NCBI RefSeq assembly: GCF_004138215.1
Contig: NZ_RYYS01000050.1
Location: forward strand, 1-64,000
From: Anaerophilus nitritigenes
Lineage (GTDB): Bacteria > Bacillota > Clostridia > Peptostreptococcales > Thermotaleaceae
DNA: 64,000 nt
Direction of reading: 5' to 3'
The notes under the pieces were generated by a model. The model worked only from the letters and a program-made list of their open reading frames with translations. It was not told where the DNA came from and did no database searches. Position 1 is the first letter of the stretch. The number at the start of each line of letters is the position of its first letter. The position numbers and the translations under genes were made by a program. Shown piece by piece: positions 28,796-37,434 of this stretch.

Positions 28796-29278
28796 CTATA
28801 CCTCCTTACTTTCCTTTTTTTTGATTTCTCTTATAATTTTTTTTGCTTCTTCAGGAGTTAGTTGTCCATAAGTTGTATCATTGATCATCATAACTGGAGA
28901 TAAGCTACAACAACCAAGACAGGCAACATTATTTAAAGTGAAAAGCCCATCCTCTGTAGTTTGTCCCTCAATGATTCCTAATTCATCACAAACAGCTTCT
29001 TCAATAAGTTTTGAACTATTTACATGACAGGCAGTTCCTTGGCAAAGCATGATAAGATATTTTCCTATAGGATGAAGGCGAAACTGGGTATAAAAAGTTG
29101 CTACTCCATGTATCTTTGATGCTTTGATATTAGTCTTTTGTGCAATATAGTCAAGAAGCTCTAAAGGAAGATAACCATATAATCCTTGAGCTTCTTGCAA
29201 GATAGAGATTAAATTTGTGGAACTTTCTTTGTACTTTTCTAAAATAGGGTCTAACATTTGGAAGTCTTTACATTTCAT
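28796..29278 (-). CDS. NuoE-like [2Fe-2S] subunit
   Basis: 160 residues, typical for the NuoE/HydC/HndA family. The C-terminal thioredoxin-like domain holds the four cluster ligands in CQGTAC and CLGCC (the first and last cysteines of the latter), preceded by the helical NuoE region (GVATFYTQF). It is the first gene of a three-gene minus-strand operon with nuoF and the large fused subunit. In bifurcating complexes this subunit sits beside NuoF and relays electrons to or from its FMN. Confidence 0.93.
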   Translation of the reverse strand: MKCKDFQMLDPILEKYKESSTNLISILQEAQGLYGYLPLELLDYIAQKTNIKASKIHGVATFYTQFRLHPIGKYLIMLCQGTACHVNSSKLIEEAVCDELGIIEGQTTEDGLFTLNNVACLGCCSLSPVMMINDTTYGQLTPEEAKKIIREIKKKESKEV

Positions 29279-29340
29279 TTTCTACACTCCCTTTATATAA
29301 AGTAAATTTTAAGAAACAAAATATAACAATTTTGTAATTA

Positions 29341-29369
29341 AATTATAACATGGGTATAATTGAAAGTAA
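29341..29369 (-). promoter_or_regulatory. Possible promoter of the nuoE operon
   Basis: On the minus strand TTTACT, 17 bases and TATAAT precede nuoE by about 60 bases. The -10 is perfect and the -35 is weak. Confidence 0.4.
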
Positions 29370-29540
29370 ATTAAACATAAAAAATATTCAGAAATTAAAA
29401 ATGTTGAGTATAATATAAAAATCATAAAGAAAAATTTACTCAAATAGAATATTTTTGATACTATAGAATATGAGAAATAGTGATTAATATAAATGTATAA
29501 CTTGTAAATCAAATTTATTGATAAATAGGAGGAATAGAAT

Positions 29541-29951
29541 ATGGAAATTTTTAAAGAATGTTGTGCAATTGCAGTTGTGAAAGATAAAAAAGTATTATTA
29601 GGACTTAGAAAAGATGGACAAGGGTGGAGCATGGCAGGAGGAAAATTAGAAAAAGGAGAAAATTATGAAATGGCAGCAATGAGAGAATTGAAAGAGGAAT
29701 TTAATCTAGTTGCTAATGAACTTTATGATTTAGGAAATATAGAATCAAACGCTTATGTAAGAGGAGAAGAAAAAAAAGTAAGCCCTAAGGTTTTTTTATG
29801 TAAAAATTTTAGTGGAGATGAAAAACCTCAAGATGATGAAATGAAAGAATTAAGATGGTTTTTACTAGATGAATTAAAGGAGCTTTCATTATTTTTACCT
29901 ACTAAAGAAGTGATTGATAAATATAAAAATGAAATATTTAGATGTTTATAG
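29541..29951 (+). CDS. Nudix hydrolase
   Basis: 136 residues with TAGGAGGAATAG before the ATG. The Nudix box is clear: G, five residues, E, seven residues, RELKEE (residues about 34-56 region, starting GGKLEKGE), which binds the metal and attacks the pyrophosphate of a nucleoside diphosphate linked to some group. The usual glycine near the end of the box (REUxEExGU) is asparagine (EEFNL), a tolerated variation in some members. The N-terminal AVVKDKKVLLGLRKDGQGWSM suggests a nucleotide-cleaning (MutT-type) or related role. Substrate cannot be assigned. It is transcribed away from nuoE and ends before a hairpin at 30016. Confidence 0.9.
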   Translation: MEIFKECCAIAVVKDKKVLLGLRKDGQGWSMAGGKLEKGENYEMAAMRELKEEFNLVANELYDLGNIESNAYVRGEEKKVSPKVFLCKNFSGDEKPQDDEMKELRWFLLDELKELSLFLPTKEVIDKYKNEIFRCL

Positions 29952-30015
29952 GACATAGTAAGTTGATTATGAAAAAGGACTGATGTTAAAGTTAAATAGA
30001 ATTGGATTAAGGGAG

Positions 30016-30055
30016 CCAGTTAAAGTCATTTGAATGATCGTTACTGGTTTTTGTT
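30016..30055 (+). terminator. Terminator after the Nudix gene
   Basis: CCAGTTAAAGTCATT pairs imperfectly with AATGATCGTTACTGG, followed by TTTTTGTTTT. The remainder of the 368-base gap up to 30320 is A+T-rich and I see nothing else in it. Confidence 0.7.
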
Positions 30056-30319
30056 TTATCTAGAATATGATGATATTGAATCCAAATATTTAATAAATTT
30101 ACATTAAATAAACCAAGGTTCTTAACTATAATAAAAATATAAGAATAATAACAATATACATGTTCAAGGCTATTTATACAAACTATATAAAATTTTGTCG
30201 TTTTTTAAAATAAGATGTAAGATTAACAAGAAAAATATTAGAATTTGATGAATGATTTATAGGTATATAGATGAATATGAGGGTATTATTACGATATAAA
30301 AAATATAGGTAGGATAGAG

Positions 30320-30499
30320 ATGCATAAATTAAAAGAAATGGAAATTAAAGAATTGAAAGAGGAAATCAAAAGGTTGAGGGCATTGTTAGATTTATGTTAT
30401 ATAGATGAAAATATGTCCTTTGAAATGAAATTAAAAATAAGTGAAGATATGGATGTATTGATTGTTAAATATTATAAACTTATGAAATTTAAAATGTAA
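30320..30499 (+). CDS. Small Spo0E-like protein (probable Spo0A~P phosphatase family)
   Basis: 59 residues. The protein consists of two predicted helices: an N-terminal EEIKRLRALLDLCY and a C-terminal KISEDMDVLIVKYYK. The second matches the Spo0E-family signature S-x-x-[LM]-D-x-L-I-x-x-Y-Y. Spo0E proteins in Bacillus dephosphorylate Spo0A~P and delay sporulation. In clostridia similar small proteins are common and less well understood. The ribosome binding site is weak (AGGATAG), so expression may be low. It stands alone, with a small coiled-coil gene 124 bases downstream. Confidence 0.8.
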   Translation: MHKLKEMEIKELKEEIKRLRALLDLCYIDENMSFEMKLKISEDMDVLIVKYYKLMKFKM

Positions 30500-30623
30500 T
30501 TAGAGGATAAAAAAATAGCAATATATGTATAAAAAGAAGGGAAAACAAGATAAATATAGAATAAATATACAATATATTTAAAGAATTTTGTGAATGGTTA
30601 TATGAAAAGAAAGGGAGGATATC

Positions 30624-30830
30624 ATGAAAGAAGTTCTTAAAACAAAACCAACTTTGACTGATGATCAAAAAAATATATCTAGAGATATTCAAAATATCTA
30701 TCAAGTGTTACAAACTATGGCGAATGTTTTAGACAATGTGGCAGCTCGTCAAAAAGAAATAGTAGAATTAAAAAAAGAAGTGAAATATTTAAAAGAAAAG
30801 GTAGAGAAAAAAAGATTTTTTTTCTTTTGA
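30624..30830 (+). CDS. Small coiled-coil protein of unknown function
   Basis: 68 residues with a strong site (AAAGGGAGGATATC). It is charged and helical, with heptad-like spacing in the second half (VAARQKEIVELKKEVKYLKE), and ends in KKRFFFF. No family is recognised. The good ribosome binding site and coiled-coil composition favour a real gene. The upstream neighbour is the Spo0E-like gene, but nothing else links the two. Confidence 0.6.
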   Translation: MKEVLKTKPTLTDDQKNISRDIQNIYQVLQTMANVLDNVAARQKEIVELKKEVKYLKEKVEKKRFFFF

Positions 30831-30931
30831 AAAATAAAGTTTTTTAATAATTGATGTGGGTATATAGTAAATATCAATATGAAAGGAGTGAGTCCGCCAA
30901 AGTATGCATAAATTACAACTGAATATAGAGT

Positions 30932-30978
30932 AAAAAGACAACTCCATTGAATAGTAATCATTAAAGAGTTGTCTTTTT
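30932..30978 (+). terminator. Terminator with no clear gene directly before it
   Basis: AAAAAGACAACTC and GAGTTGTCTTTTT form a perfect 13-bp stem around a 21-base loop. The preceding 100 bases contain only a 10-codon frame (30879-30911) with an internal GGAG. It may end the coiled-coil gene's transcript or a small RNA. Confidence 0.75.
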
Positions 30979-31086
30979 ATTTTATGAAAGATTTTCAATT
31001 TTAAAAAGCGTATTTTTAAAAAATAAAATGTTAACAAAATTGATTTTAATAAATTATAAAGAAAAAAAGTACAAGGAGGAAATTAT

Positions 31087-32427
31087 ATGAATGACAAAAG
31101 ATTAATTATCATAGGAGGAGATGCTGCTGGTATGAGTGCAGCAGCAAAAGCCAAAAGGGTAGATCCAAGTTTAAATATTACTGTCTTTGAAAAAGGAGAA
31201 TATATTTCTTATGCACAGTGTGGATTGCCTTATTATATTTCAAATGTGACAAAAGATGAAGAAACATTAATTGCAAGAACAGTACAAGACTTTGAAAAAC
31301 AAGGGATATCTGTTTTTACCAATCATGAAGTAATTCATATTGATATAAAACAAAAGTGTATACAAATTCGTGATCAAAATCAAAACATACATACAAAAAA
31401 ATATGATTATTTATTAATGGCTACTGGAGCTGATCCACAATTACCACAAGTAAAGGGAGCAGATTATAAAAATATATTTACATTAAAGACAATTCCTGAT
31501 GCAAAAAATATAAAAGAAATAGCTCAACGAGAAGAGATAAGAGATGTAGTCTTGATAGGCGGAGGCTATATCAATGTAGAATTGATAGAATCTATGATTT
31601 TGTTAGGAAAAAAGGTAAGAATTATTCAAAGACCAAAAACTTTACTCAATATTATGGATGAAGAGTTTGGAAAAATGATACAAACAGAAGTAGAAAAATA
31701 TGGAGGGATTGTAAATACAGAAGAAAGTTTAGAAGAGTTTATAGGAAAAGAAAAAGTAGAAAAGGTGCGTACTAATAAAGGAGAATATAAAGCAGATTTA
31801 GTGATTGTTGCTATAGGAATTAAACCTATGACAAATCTTTTAAAAGATACAAACATACAAATGTTAAAAAATGGAGCAATTAAAGTGGATGCTTATGGAA
31901 AAACATCTATTAAAGATATATATGCTGCAGGAGATTGTGCTAGTGTATATCATTTAGTCAAAAAAGAAGATGTATATATTCCTTTGGCAACCAACGCAAA
32001 TAAACAAGGAAGATTTACAGGAGCTTTTATTGCAGGCGAGAAGAAGAAATTTCCTGGTGTCTTAGGATCATCTGTTGTGAAGGTGTTTGATATGACCTTT
32101 GCAAAAACAGGAATAAGTGAAAATGAAGCAAAAAAAATGGATATAGAGTATGAAACTGTTAGTGTGAAGGCACCTAGTCATGCTAGATATTATCCAGATC
32201 AAAAGCAGATATACATCAAGCTTGTATATGAAAAAGAAACAAAAATATTATTAGGAGCTCAAATGGCAGGAAAAGATGGCGTAGCAAAAAGATTAGATGT
32301 ATTTGCATTAGCAATTGATCGAAAAATGACAGCACAGGAGCTAGGTAGTGTGGATTTTTGTTATTCTCCACCTTATGCAACCCCTTGGGATGCAATACAT
32401 ATTGCTGCAAATAGTATAAAACTATAA
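31087..32427 (+). CDS. CoA-disulfide reductase / NADH oxidase-like flavoprotein
   Basis: 446 residues with CAAGGAGG upstream. The FAD motif GGDAAGMSAA, the single redox cysteine in YISYAQCGLPYY (Cys45), the NAD(P)H motif VLIGGGYINVELIE, and the second FAD motif DIYAAGDCA are typical of CoA-disulfide reductase and related NADH oxidases or persulfide reductases. The last glycine of the NADH motif is asparagine (GGGYIN). These enzymes reduce disulfides or oxygen/peroxide with NAD(P)H and help anaerobes withstand oxidative or sulfur stress. No rhodanese domain is fused. The gene is transcribed alone between two terminators. Confidence 0.88.
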   Translation: MNDKRLIIIGGDAAGMSAAAKAKRVDPSLNITVFEKGEYISYAQCGLPYYISNVTKDEETLIARTVQDFEKQGISVFTNHEVIHIDIKQKCIQIRDQNQNIHTKKYDYLLMATGADPQLPQVKGADYKNIFTLKTIPDAKNIKEIAQREEIRDVVLIGGGYINVELIESMILLGKKVRIIQRPKTLLNIMDEEFGKMIQTEVEKYGGIVNTEESLEEFIGKEKVEKVRTNKGEYKADLVIVAIGIKPMTNLLKDTNIQMLKNGAIKVDAYGKTSIKDIYAAGDCASVYHLVKKEDVYIPLATNANKQGRFTGAFIAGEKKKFPGVLGSSVVKVFDMTFAKTGISENEAKKMDIEYETVSVKAPSHARYYPDQKQIYIKLVYEKETKILLGAQMAGKDGVAKRLDVFALAIDRKMTAQELGSVDFCYSPPYATPWDAIHIAANSIKL

Positions 32428-32582
32428 TAGTATTTTTTTACTTTAATAAATTTCTATCATAAAGGTTTATTGATAAAAAATAATAGCTTCTAAAATTTTG
32501 AAGGAAGGACTTTTTAATATACAAAAGAAGAGGTTGAGGAAAAATTTTAAAAAAAACAATAAGTGTTCCTCGATCAAAAAAG

Positions 32583-32616
32583 AAGACATCTTTATAGAGT
32601 TTCAAAGATGTCTTTT
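32583..32616 (+). terminator. Terminator after the CoA-disulfide reductase-like gene
   Basis: AAGACATCTTT and AAAGATGTCTT form an 11-bp stem with a short TTTT tail, about 155 bases after the stop. Confidence 0.7.
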
Positions 32617-32694
32617 AATCACTAGTGTTCAAATTTTATAAAAATGAGGTATATATGGAATATAGTGTTAATTGATATGGGAAGGGTGTTAGTG

Positions 32695-34029
32695 ATGAAT
32701 AATGAAAATTTAAAAACATGGAAATGTACGGTATGTGGGAAATCTTTCAATGGGGAGTATCCTCCTATTCCTTGTCCAGTATGTGGAGTGGGAGAAGAAT
32801 ATTTTATTGAAATTAAAAAAGAAAAAATAAAAAATTCATCTACTTTACAAGAAAAAATAATTATTGTTGGAAATAATGCTGCAGGAGTATCTGCAGCCGA
32901 AGCTATAAGGGAAAGAAATAAAAATGCATTTATTCAAATTATATCTAATGAAAAAGTATTTGGATATTATCGCCCTAGTCTTTCTAAATTTTTATCGACT
33001 AATTTATCTGATGACGAATTTTATTTAAAATCAAAAGATTGGTATCAAGAAAATAACATTACGATTACTTTAAATACTAATGTGAATAAAATTTTAAAAG
33101 ATCAAAAGAAAATACTTTTAGATAATGGGGATGTAGAAGAATACGATAAGCTTATTTTAGCTAATGGAAGTAGATGTTTTATGCCTCCTATAAAAGGTTA
33201 TGAAAAAGAGGGAGTATTTACCTTAAGAAATTTAGAAGATGCTAATCATATTAAAAACTATGCTAAAAATTCAAAGGTAGCTGTAGTAGTAGGTGGAGGT
33301 ATTTTAGGGATTGAAACTGCTTGGCAACTTCATCTATTAGGTGTTCATGTAACTATAATAGAACGTTCAGATAGACTTTTATTAAGACAATTAGATGAAA
33401 GAGGATCTACTTTATTAGAAAAAGCTATACAAGCACAAAATATAAGAATCATAAAAGATTCTTTAGTAGAAGAAATTTTAGGTGATAAAAATATTACTGG
33501 AATAAAAACAAACAGGGGAGAGAATATTTTATGTGATCTTGTAATTGTTTCTGCTGGTATTTGTCCTAATAAAGAGATTGCAGATGAAGCTGGAATTGAT
33601 ACAAATAGAGGAGTTGTTGTAAATGAAAAAATGCAAACTAACGAAATAGATATATATGCTTGTGGTGATGTTGCAGAATTTGAAAAAATTAATTATGGAC
33701 TATGGACAGAGGCTATTGAGCAAGGTAAAGTTGCAGGAGCTAATGTAGTAGGGGATTCTCTAATTTATAAAAATATTACGCCCTCTAATGTTTTTGAATG
33801 CATGAATATACAGATTTTTTCCATAGGGGATATTGGAAGAGATACAGATAAAAATTATGAAACAAGTGAAATTTATAATTCTGAAAAAAAAAATTATCAG
33901 AAAATGTATTTTGAAAACAATAGATTAGTAGGAGCAATTTTATTTGGAGATGTTTCTAAATCAGTAAAGATAACAGAAGGAGTTAGAAAACATTTTTCTT
34001 TATCTATGATGATCAAAAATTTATATTAA
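32695..34029 (+). CDS. Rubredoxin-NADH:rubredoxin oxidoreductase fusion
   Basis: 444 residues from the ATG at 32695, which has AAGGGTG six bases upstream; in-frame ATGs at 32644 and 32677 would add an unlikely leader. Residues 8-35 form a short rubredoxin-like iron site (WKCTVCGKSF, CPVCGVG). The rest is a pyridine-nucleotide-disulfide-type flavoprotein with IIVGNNAAGVSAAEAIR, VVVGGGILGIETAW and DIYACGDVAE. In clostridia NADH:rubredoxin reductase passes electrons to rubredoxin and then to flavodiiron proteins or rubrerythrins, removing oxygen and peroxide. Here donor and carrier are fused. The gene stands alone with its own terminator. Confidence 0.88.
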   Translation: MNNENLKTWKCTVCGKSFNGEYPPIPCPVCGVGEEYFIEIKKEKIKNSSTLQEKIIIVGNNAAGVSAAEAIRERNKNAFIQIISNEKVFGYYRPSLSKFLSTNLSDDEFYLKSKDWYQENNITITLNTNVNKILKDQKKILLDNGDVEEYDKLILANGSRCFMPPIKGYEKEGVFTLRNLEDANHIKNYAKNSKVAVVVGGGILGIETAWQLHLLGVHVTIIERSDRLLLRQLDERGSTLLEKAIQAQNIRIIKDSLVEEILGDKNITGIKTNRGENILCDLVIVSAGICPNKEIADEAGIDTNRGVVVNEKMQTNEIDIYACGDVAEFEKINYGLWTEAIEQGKVAGANVVGDSLIYKNITPSNVFECMNIQIFSIGDIGRDTDKNYETSEIYNSEKKNYQKMYFENNRLVGAILFGDVSKSVKITEGVRKHFSLSMMIKNLY

Positions 34030-34099
34030 ATGGGGTATGAAAAAACAGAAAAAGAAAATATTATTAGAATGGTTATTTAACAAAATAGTGAGTTTAAAG

Positions 34100-34139
34100 T
34101 TAGAAAAAACCTCTTGAGTTTTTAAGAGGTTTTTTCTAA
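34100..34139. terminator. Bidirectional terminator between convergent genes
   Basis: TTAGAAAAAACCTCTT and AAGAGGTTTTTTCTAA form a perfect 16-bp inverted repeat with A and T runs on both sides, between the rubredoxin reductase gene and the convergent chemoreceptor gene. Confidence 0.9.
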
Positions 34140-34141
34140 TT

Positions 34142-36163
34142 TTATTTTTGTTCATAATCAAATTTCTGAATGGTCTGTTCTAAGTTTTGAATATTTTCTT
34201 CTAAATCTTTTATTGTTTTTACCATAGTTTCCATAGAAGCTGTTTGTTCTTGTGTTGAAGCTGCTACTTCTTCTGTATTGGCAGAAAATTGTTCTGTAAT
34301 ACTATTTACTTCTTCAATGCTTTTAGTAACAATTTGAGATTTTTCATTTACAAGGATTACTTTTTCATTAGCTGTATATAGACTGTTATTTGTAATTTGG
34401 AATCCTTCTATTATGTTTTTGAAGGATTGTAATACTTCTTCTAAAACAAATTTTCCAGCTTCAGCTTCTTGGTTTCCTTCATCAATGGAGGTTAATGCTT
34501 TTTTTGTATGATTTTGAATATTAACAATTAGATCTTTAATATGATCTGCTGAATTCATGGACTCTTCTGCTAACTTTCTTATTTCTTCTGCTACTACTGC
34601 AAAACCACGACCTGCTTCTCCTGCTCTTGCAGCTTCAATAGATGCATTAAGAGCCAGTAAGTTTGTTTGATTTGCAATACCATTGATCATATCTACAATA
34701 TTTCCTATTTTTGTGGAAGTTAATTCTAATTCATTAATTACTTGAGAAGAAGAGTGAACACTACCTCTTATTTTATCCATTTGAGTAGCTAACTTATCTA
34801 TTTTTTCTCCTCCTAAGGATAATACTTGATTTGTTTCATCTGAATATTTAACAACCTTTGAGATTTCAGATTTTACATCATCTATATGAGTGATTACATC
34901 TTTAATACTAGCGGATGCTTCATTCATAGATATAACTTGCTCTTCTGCTCCTTCTGCAATATTTTGTGTAGCGTTTGCTATTTGTTCAGAAACATCTTCA
35001 ACTTGTAAAGATATATTTACCAACTCTTTTGTATCGGATAAAGAAGTTGAGGAAATAGATTGTATTTTTTGTATCATTTCCCTTAGGCTATCTATCATAT
35101 GATTAAAGCTATTTCCTAACAATCCAATTTCATCATTAGTAGTAATATCTATTTTTTGATTAAGATTTCCTGATGAAGTTTCTTCAGCAAGAGAAGATAA
35201 ATCTTTTAGTGGAGAAATAATTTTTCGAATGATCAGTAATAATAAAGCTCCTGATAGTAAGAAACATATACTGCCTAATAAAATAGATACTTTAAGAATA
35301 TGATTCTTTGTATTATTAAGGTTATCTAAAGAAAGTCCCACATTTACTGCACCTATATGATTTCCATTTTCATAAATTGGAATTAATACATCATAAGCGG
35401 AAACTCCTGGTTTATATTCAAAAACACTACTATAAGGTTTTCCATCTACAGCAGAAGTTTTACTTCCTAAATCATTTAGTGTTTTTCCAATTTTTTTTGT
35501 ATCACTATGTGCTATTACTGTTAAATTTTTATCTATGACTACAGCATATAAGATACTTTCTTTTTTAGCTATTTCTTCTACAACTTTTTGTTTCCCTAAT
35601 TTTTCTTTTAAATCATTTACATTATTTGCTTCAATGCCAACTTGTATAATTCTATTAGGACTTAGGGCTATAGCTCCTAATTTTAAAAACAATCCCTGTT
35701 GATTTCTACTTTCTCGAATAGGTTCCATAATTTCACCAGTACCACTTTCGAATAAAGGAATTATAGGGTGATCTGGATTGCATGTTATACCTATACGATC
35801 TAAAAGATTAGAAGAAATAACTTTTTTCTTTTCATCAAAGACTTGAATGGTAAAAAGATTTAAATCTTGAGCAATTTGTTGAAGATACTCATTTGAAATG
35901 TTTTGATTGTGACCAACTAAATAAGCACAAGTTCTAATTTTATCTTCTAATAATTTTTCTACTGTTTCTTCAGAAATTTGACTATTTTCTATTTCATTGG
36001 CTATTTTTTCAGATAATAACATACCATCTACTTTTAGTTGATTCTCCATTTCTTTATTTACAATATGTAAAGAGACTGATGTCATTATAAAAACTACAAT
36101 GAACAAAATGGATAAAGATAAACTTGCAATTTTAAATTTTATAGATATATTTCTTTTTTTCAA
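34142..36163 (-). CDS. Methyl-accepting chemotaxis protein
   Basis: 673 residues, read from a TTG start behind GAGGAGG. Residues 8-30 are the first membrane helix. About 35-285 form an extracellular cache-type sensor (motifs [13 protein letters not shown] and [12 protein letters not shown]). A second membrane helix at about 288-312 is followed by HAMP ([14 protein letters not shown]) and a long cytoplasmic signalling coiled coil with the hairpin tip [21 protein letters not shown] around 510-540. Such receptors control CheA and thus flagellar rotation. Ligand is unknown. It is monocistronic and its neighbours give no clue to the ligand. Confidence 0.93.
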   Translation of the reverse strand: MKKRNISIKFKIASLSLSILFIVVFIMTSVSLHIVNKEMENQLKVDGMLLSEKIANEIENSQISEETVEKLLEDKIRTCAYLVGHNQNISNEYLQQIAQDLNLFTIQVFDEKKKVISSNLLDRIGITCNPDHPIIPLFESGTGEIMEPIRESRNQQGLFLKLGAIALSPNRIIQVGIEANNVNDLKEKLGKQKVVEEIAKKESILYAVVIDKNLTVIAHSDTKKIGKTLNDLGSKTSAVDGKPYSSVFEYKPGVSAYDVLIPIYENGNHIGAVNVGLSLDNLNNTKNHILKVSILLGSICFLLSGALLLLIIRKIISPLKDLSSLAEETSSGNLNQKIDITTNDEIGLLGNSFNHMIDSLREMIQKIQSISSTSLSDTKELVNISLQVEDVSEQIANATQNIAEGAEEQVISMNEASASIKDVITHIDDVKSEISKVVKYSDETNQVLSLGGEKIDKLATQMDKIRGSVHSSSQVINELELTSTKIGNIVDMINGIANQTNLLALNASIEAARAGEAGRGFAVVAEEIRKLAEESMNSADHIKDLIVNIQNHTKKALTSIDEGNQEAEAGKFVLEEVLQSFKNIIEGFQITNNSLYTANEKVILVNEKSQIVTKSIEEVNSITEQFSANTEEVAASTQEQTASMETMVKTIKDLEENIQNLEQTIQKFDYEQK

Positions 36164-36497
36164 TAAGGCTACCTCCTCTTTACGGTTATTATTTTTTAGA
36201 AAGATAAATTACCAATAGCCATATCAATTTACATGTTTTTTATGAATATAAAGATAAAAATGGAATTGTTTTTATAAATAATACAACTTATAAAGCTTTA
36301 TAGATTATGGCTGATGTAAGTAGTATGACTATAGGATATAAGCGGATTATCCCTCCTTTATATAAATTTTACTATATGAATTATATTACATTTTTGTATT
36401 TGAATTCATATATTAGAGTGATAATGAAAACAAATCTTATGATAAAAAACTAAAAGGTATAAAGAGGAGGTTATTGACAAATATAGAGATAAAATAT
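36164..36497. other. Intergenic region, no gene recognised
   Basis: This 334-base gap lies between the start of the chemoreceptor gene and the end of ycsI. It holds the chemoreceptor's ribosome binding site at the left end. Near 36460 there is an AGAGGAGG followed by TTG on the plus strand, and it opens a frame antisense to ycsI that I regard as chance. I see no riboswitch or convincing terminator. Confidence 0.5.
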
Positions 36498-37289
36498 TTA
36501 AATTACTGCCAAATCATGATTTTTAATATCGGTAATAAACATATGTCCAGGGGAGTGAGTAATCATAATTTCTGGCTTTACATGCATTGCTACTGCTTGA
36601 GGAGTAACCCCACAAGCCCAAAATACAGGAACTTCACCTTTTTTTATTTCAACTGGGTCTCCAAAATCAGGATGGTTTATATCTTTTATACCGATTATAT
36701 TAGGATCTCCTATATGGATAGGAGATCCATGAACACTTGGATACCTAGAAGTAATTTGAACAGCTTTTACTACTTTGTCATAAGGAATAGGTCTCATACT
36801 TACAACAGTAGGACCAGAAAATATTCCAGAGGGATGGCAGTTTATATTTGTAATATACATAGGAACATTTTGATTAAGATCAATATGACGCATTTGTATG
36901 TCTGCTTCTATTAAAGCATGTTCAAAGGTAAAACTACATCCTAATATAAAAGATACAAAATCATCTTGCCAGAAAGGTGTGATATTGGTATATTCTCCTA
37001 CTAATTCTCCTTTTTTATAAATTCGATACTTTGGAAGATCTGTAGCGATATTTGCATCTTTCCCAATGAAGTTTAAGGTTTTAGAGCCTACATCTGTTAC
37101 TTCTAATATAGGACAAGGTTTTGGATTTCTTTGAGCAAACAATAAAAAGTCATAAGCTAAGCTTTTAGGAAGAATTACTAAATTGCCTTGGGCATAGCCA
37201 TCACACATACCACAAGTAGGTTTGATGATTTTTTCTTCTCGAATAAGTTTTCGAATATGAGAAGGTGTTGTAAATTTTAAATCATTCAT
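36498..37289 (-). CDS. ycsI: YcsI/DUF1445 family protein (putative hydro-lyase, D-glutamate cyclase-like)
   Basis: 263 residues, matching the family length. Family features include CDGYAQGNLVILP near the start, CSFTFEHALIEA in the middle, GPTVVSMRPI and the C-terminal HSPGHMFITD. DUF1445 members are linked to 5-oxoproline and glutamate metabolism. Mammalian relatives act as D-glutamate cyclases, converting 5-oxo-D-proline and D-glutamate. The gene is divergent from an IclR regulator and lies beside pxpA, the YcsG-like transporter and pxpBC, the same set as ycsF-ycsG-ycsI-kipI-kipA-kipR in Bacillus subtilis. It probably handles a pyroglutamate stereoisomer or related acid. Confidence 0.88.
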   Translation of the reverse strand: MNDLKFTTPSHIRKLIREEKIIKPTCGMCDGYAQGNLVILPKSLAYDFLLFAQRNPKPCPILEVTDVGSKTLNFIGKDANIATDLPKYRIYKKGELVGEYTNITPFWQDDFVSFILGCSFTFEHALIEADIQMRHIDLNQNVPMYITNINCHPSGIFSGPTVVSMRPIPYDKVVKAVQITSRYPSVHGSPIHIGDPNIIGIKDINHPDFGDPVEIKKGEVPVFWACGVTPQAVAMHVKPEIMITHSPGHMFITDIKNHDLAVI

Positions 37290-37304
37290 AAAAAAATCCT
37301 CCTT

Positions 37305-37331
37305 TTACAATATAGTTTACATTTATTGTAA
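37305..37331. promoter_or_regulatory. Inverted repeat between ycsI and the IclR gene
   Basis: TTACAATA and TATTGTAA form a perfect 8-bp inverted repeat spaced by 11 bases, just upstream of ycsI in the divergent region. It may be an operator for the IclR protein or another regulator, although it differs from the palindrome before pxpA. Confidence 0.35.
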
Positions 37332-37434
37332 TGGGCAAAGAATGTTTTGACAATAATAAAAATTCAGCGAAATAAAAAAATAGTGTATAATGAAATTAAA
37401 ATCATTATAAAAAAGAGGAGCGTTTAAGAAGAAT

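Noticed and set aside
29309-29632. Minus-strand frame of 107 codons overlapping the Nudix start
   Set aside because: Tyr/Phe/Ser/Leu-rich product, no ribosome binding site, and it covers the promoter regions of two clear genes.
36474-36914. Plus-strand frame of 146 codons starting at TTG behind AGAGGAGG
   Set aside because: It lies almost wholly opposite the well-supported ycsI gene and its product is rich in Tyr, Asn, Arg and His, typical of antisense noise.
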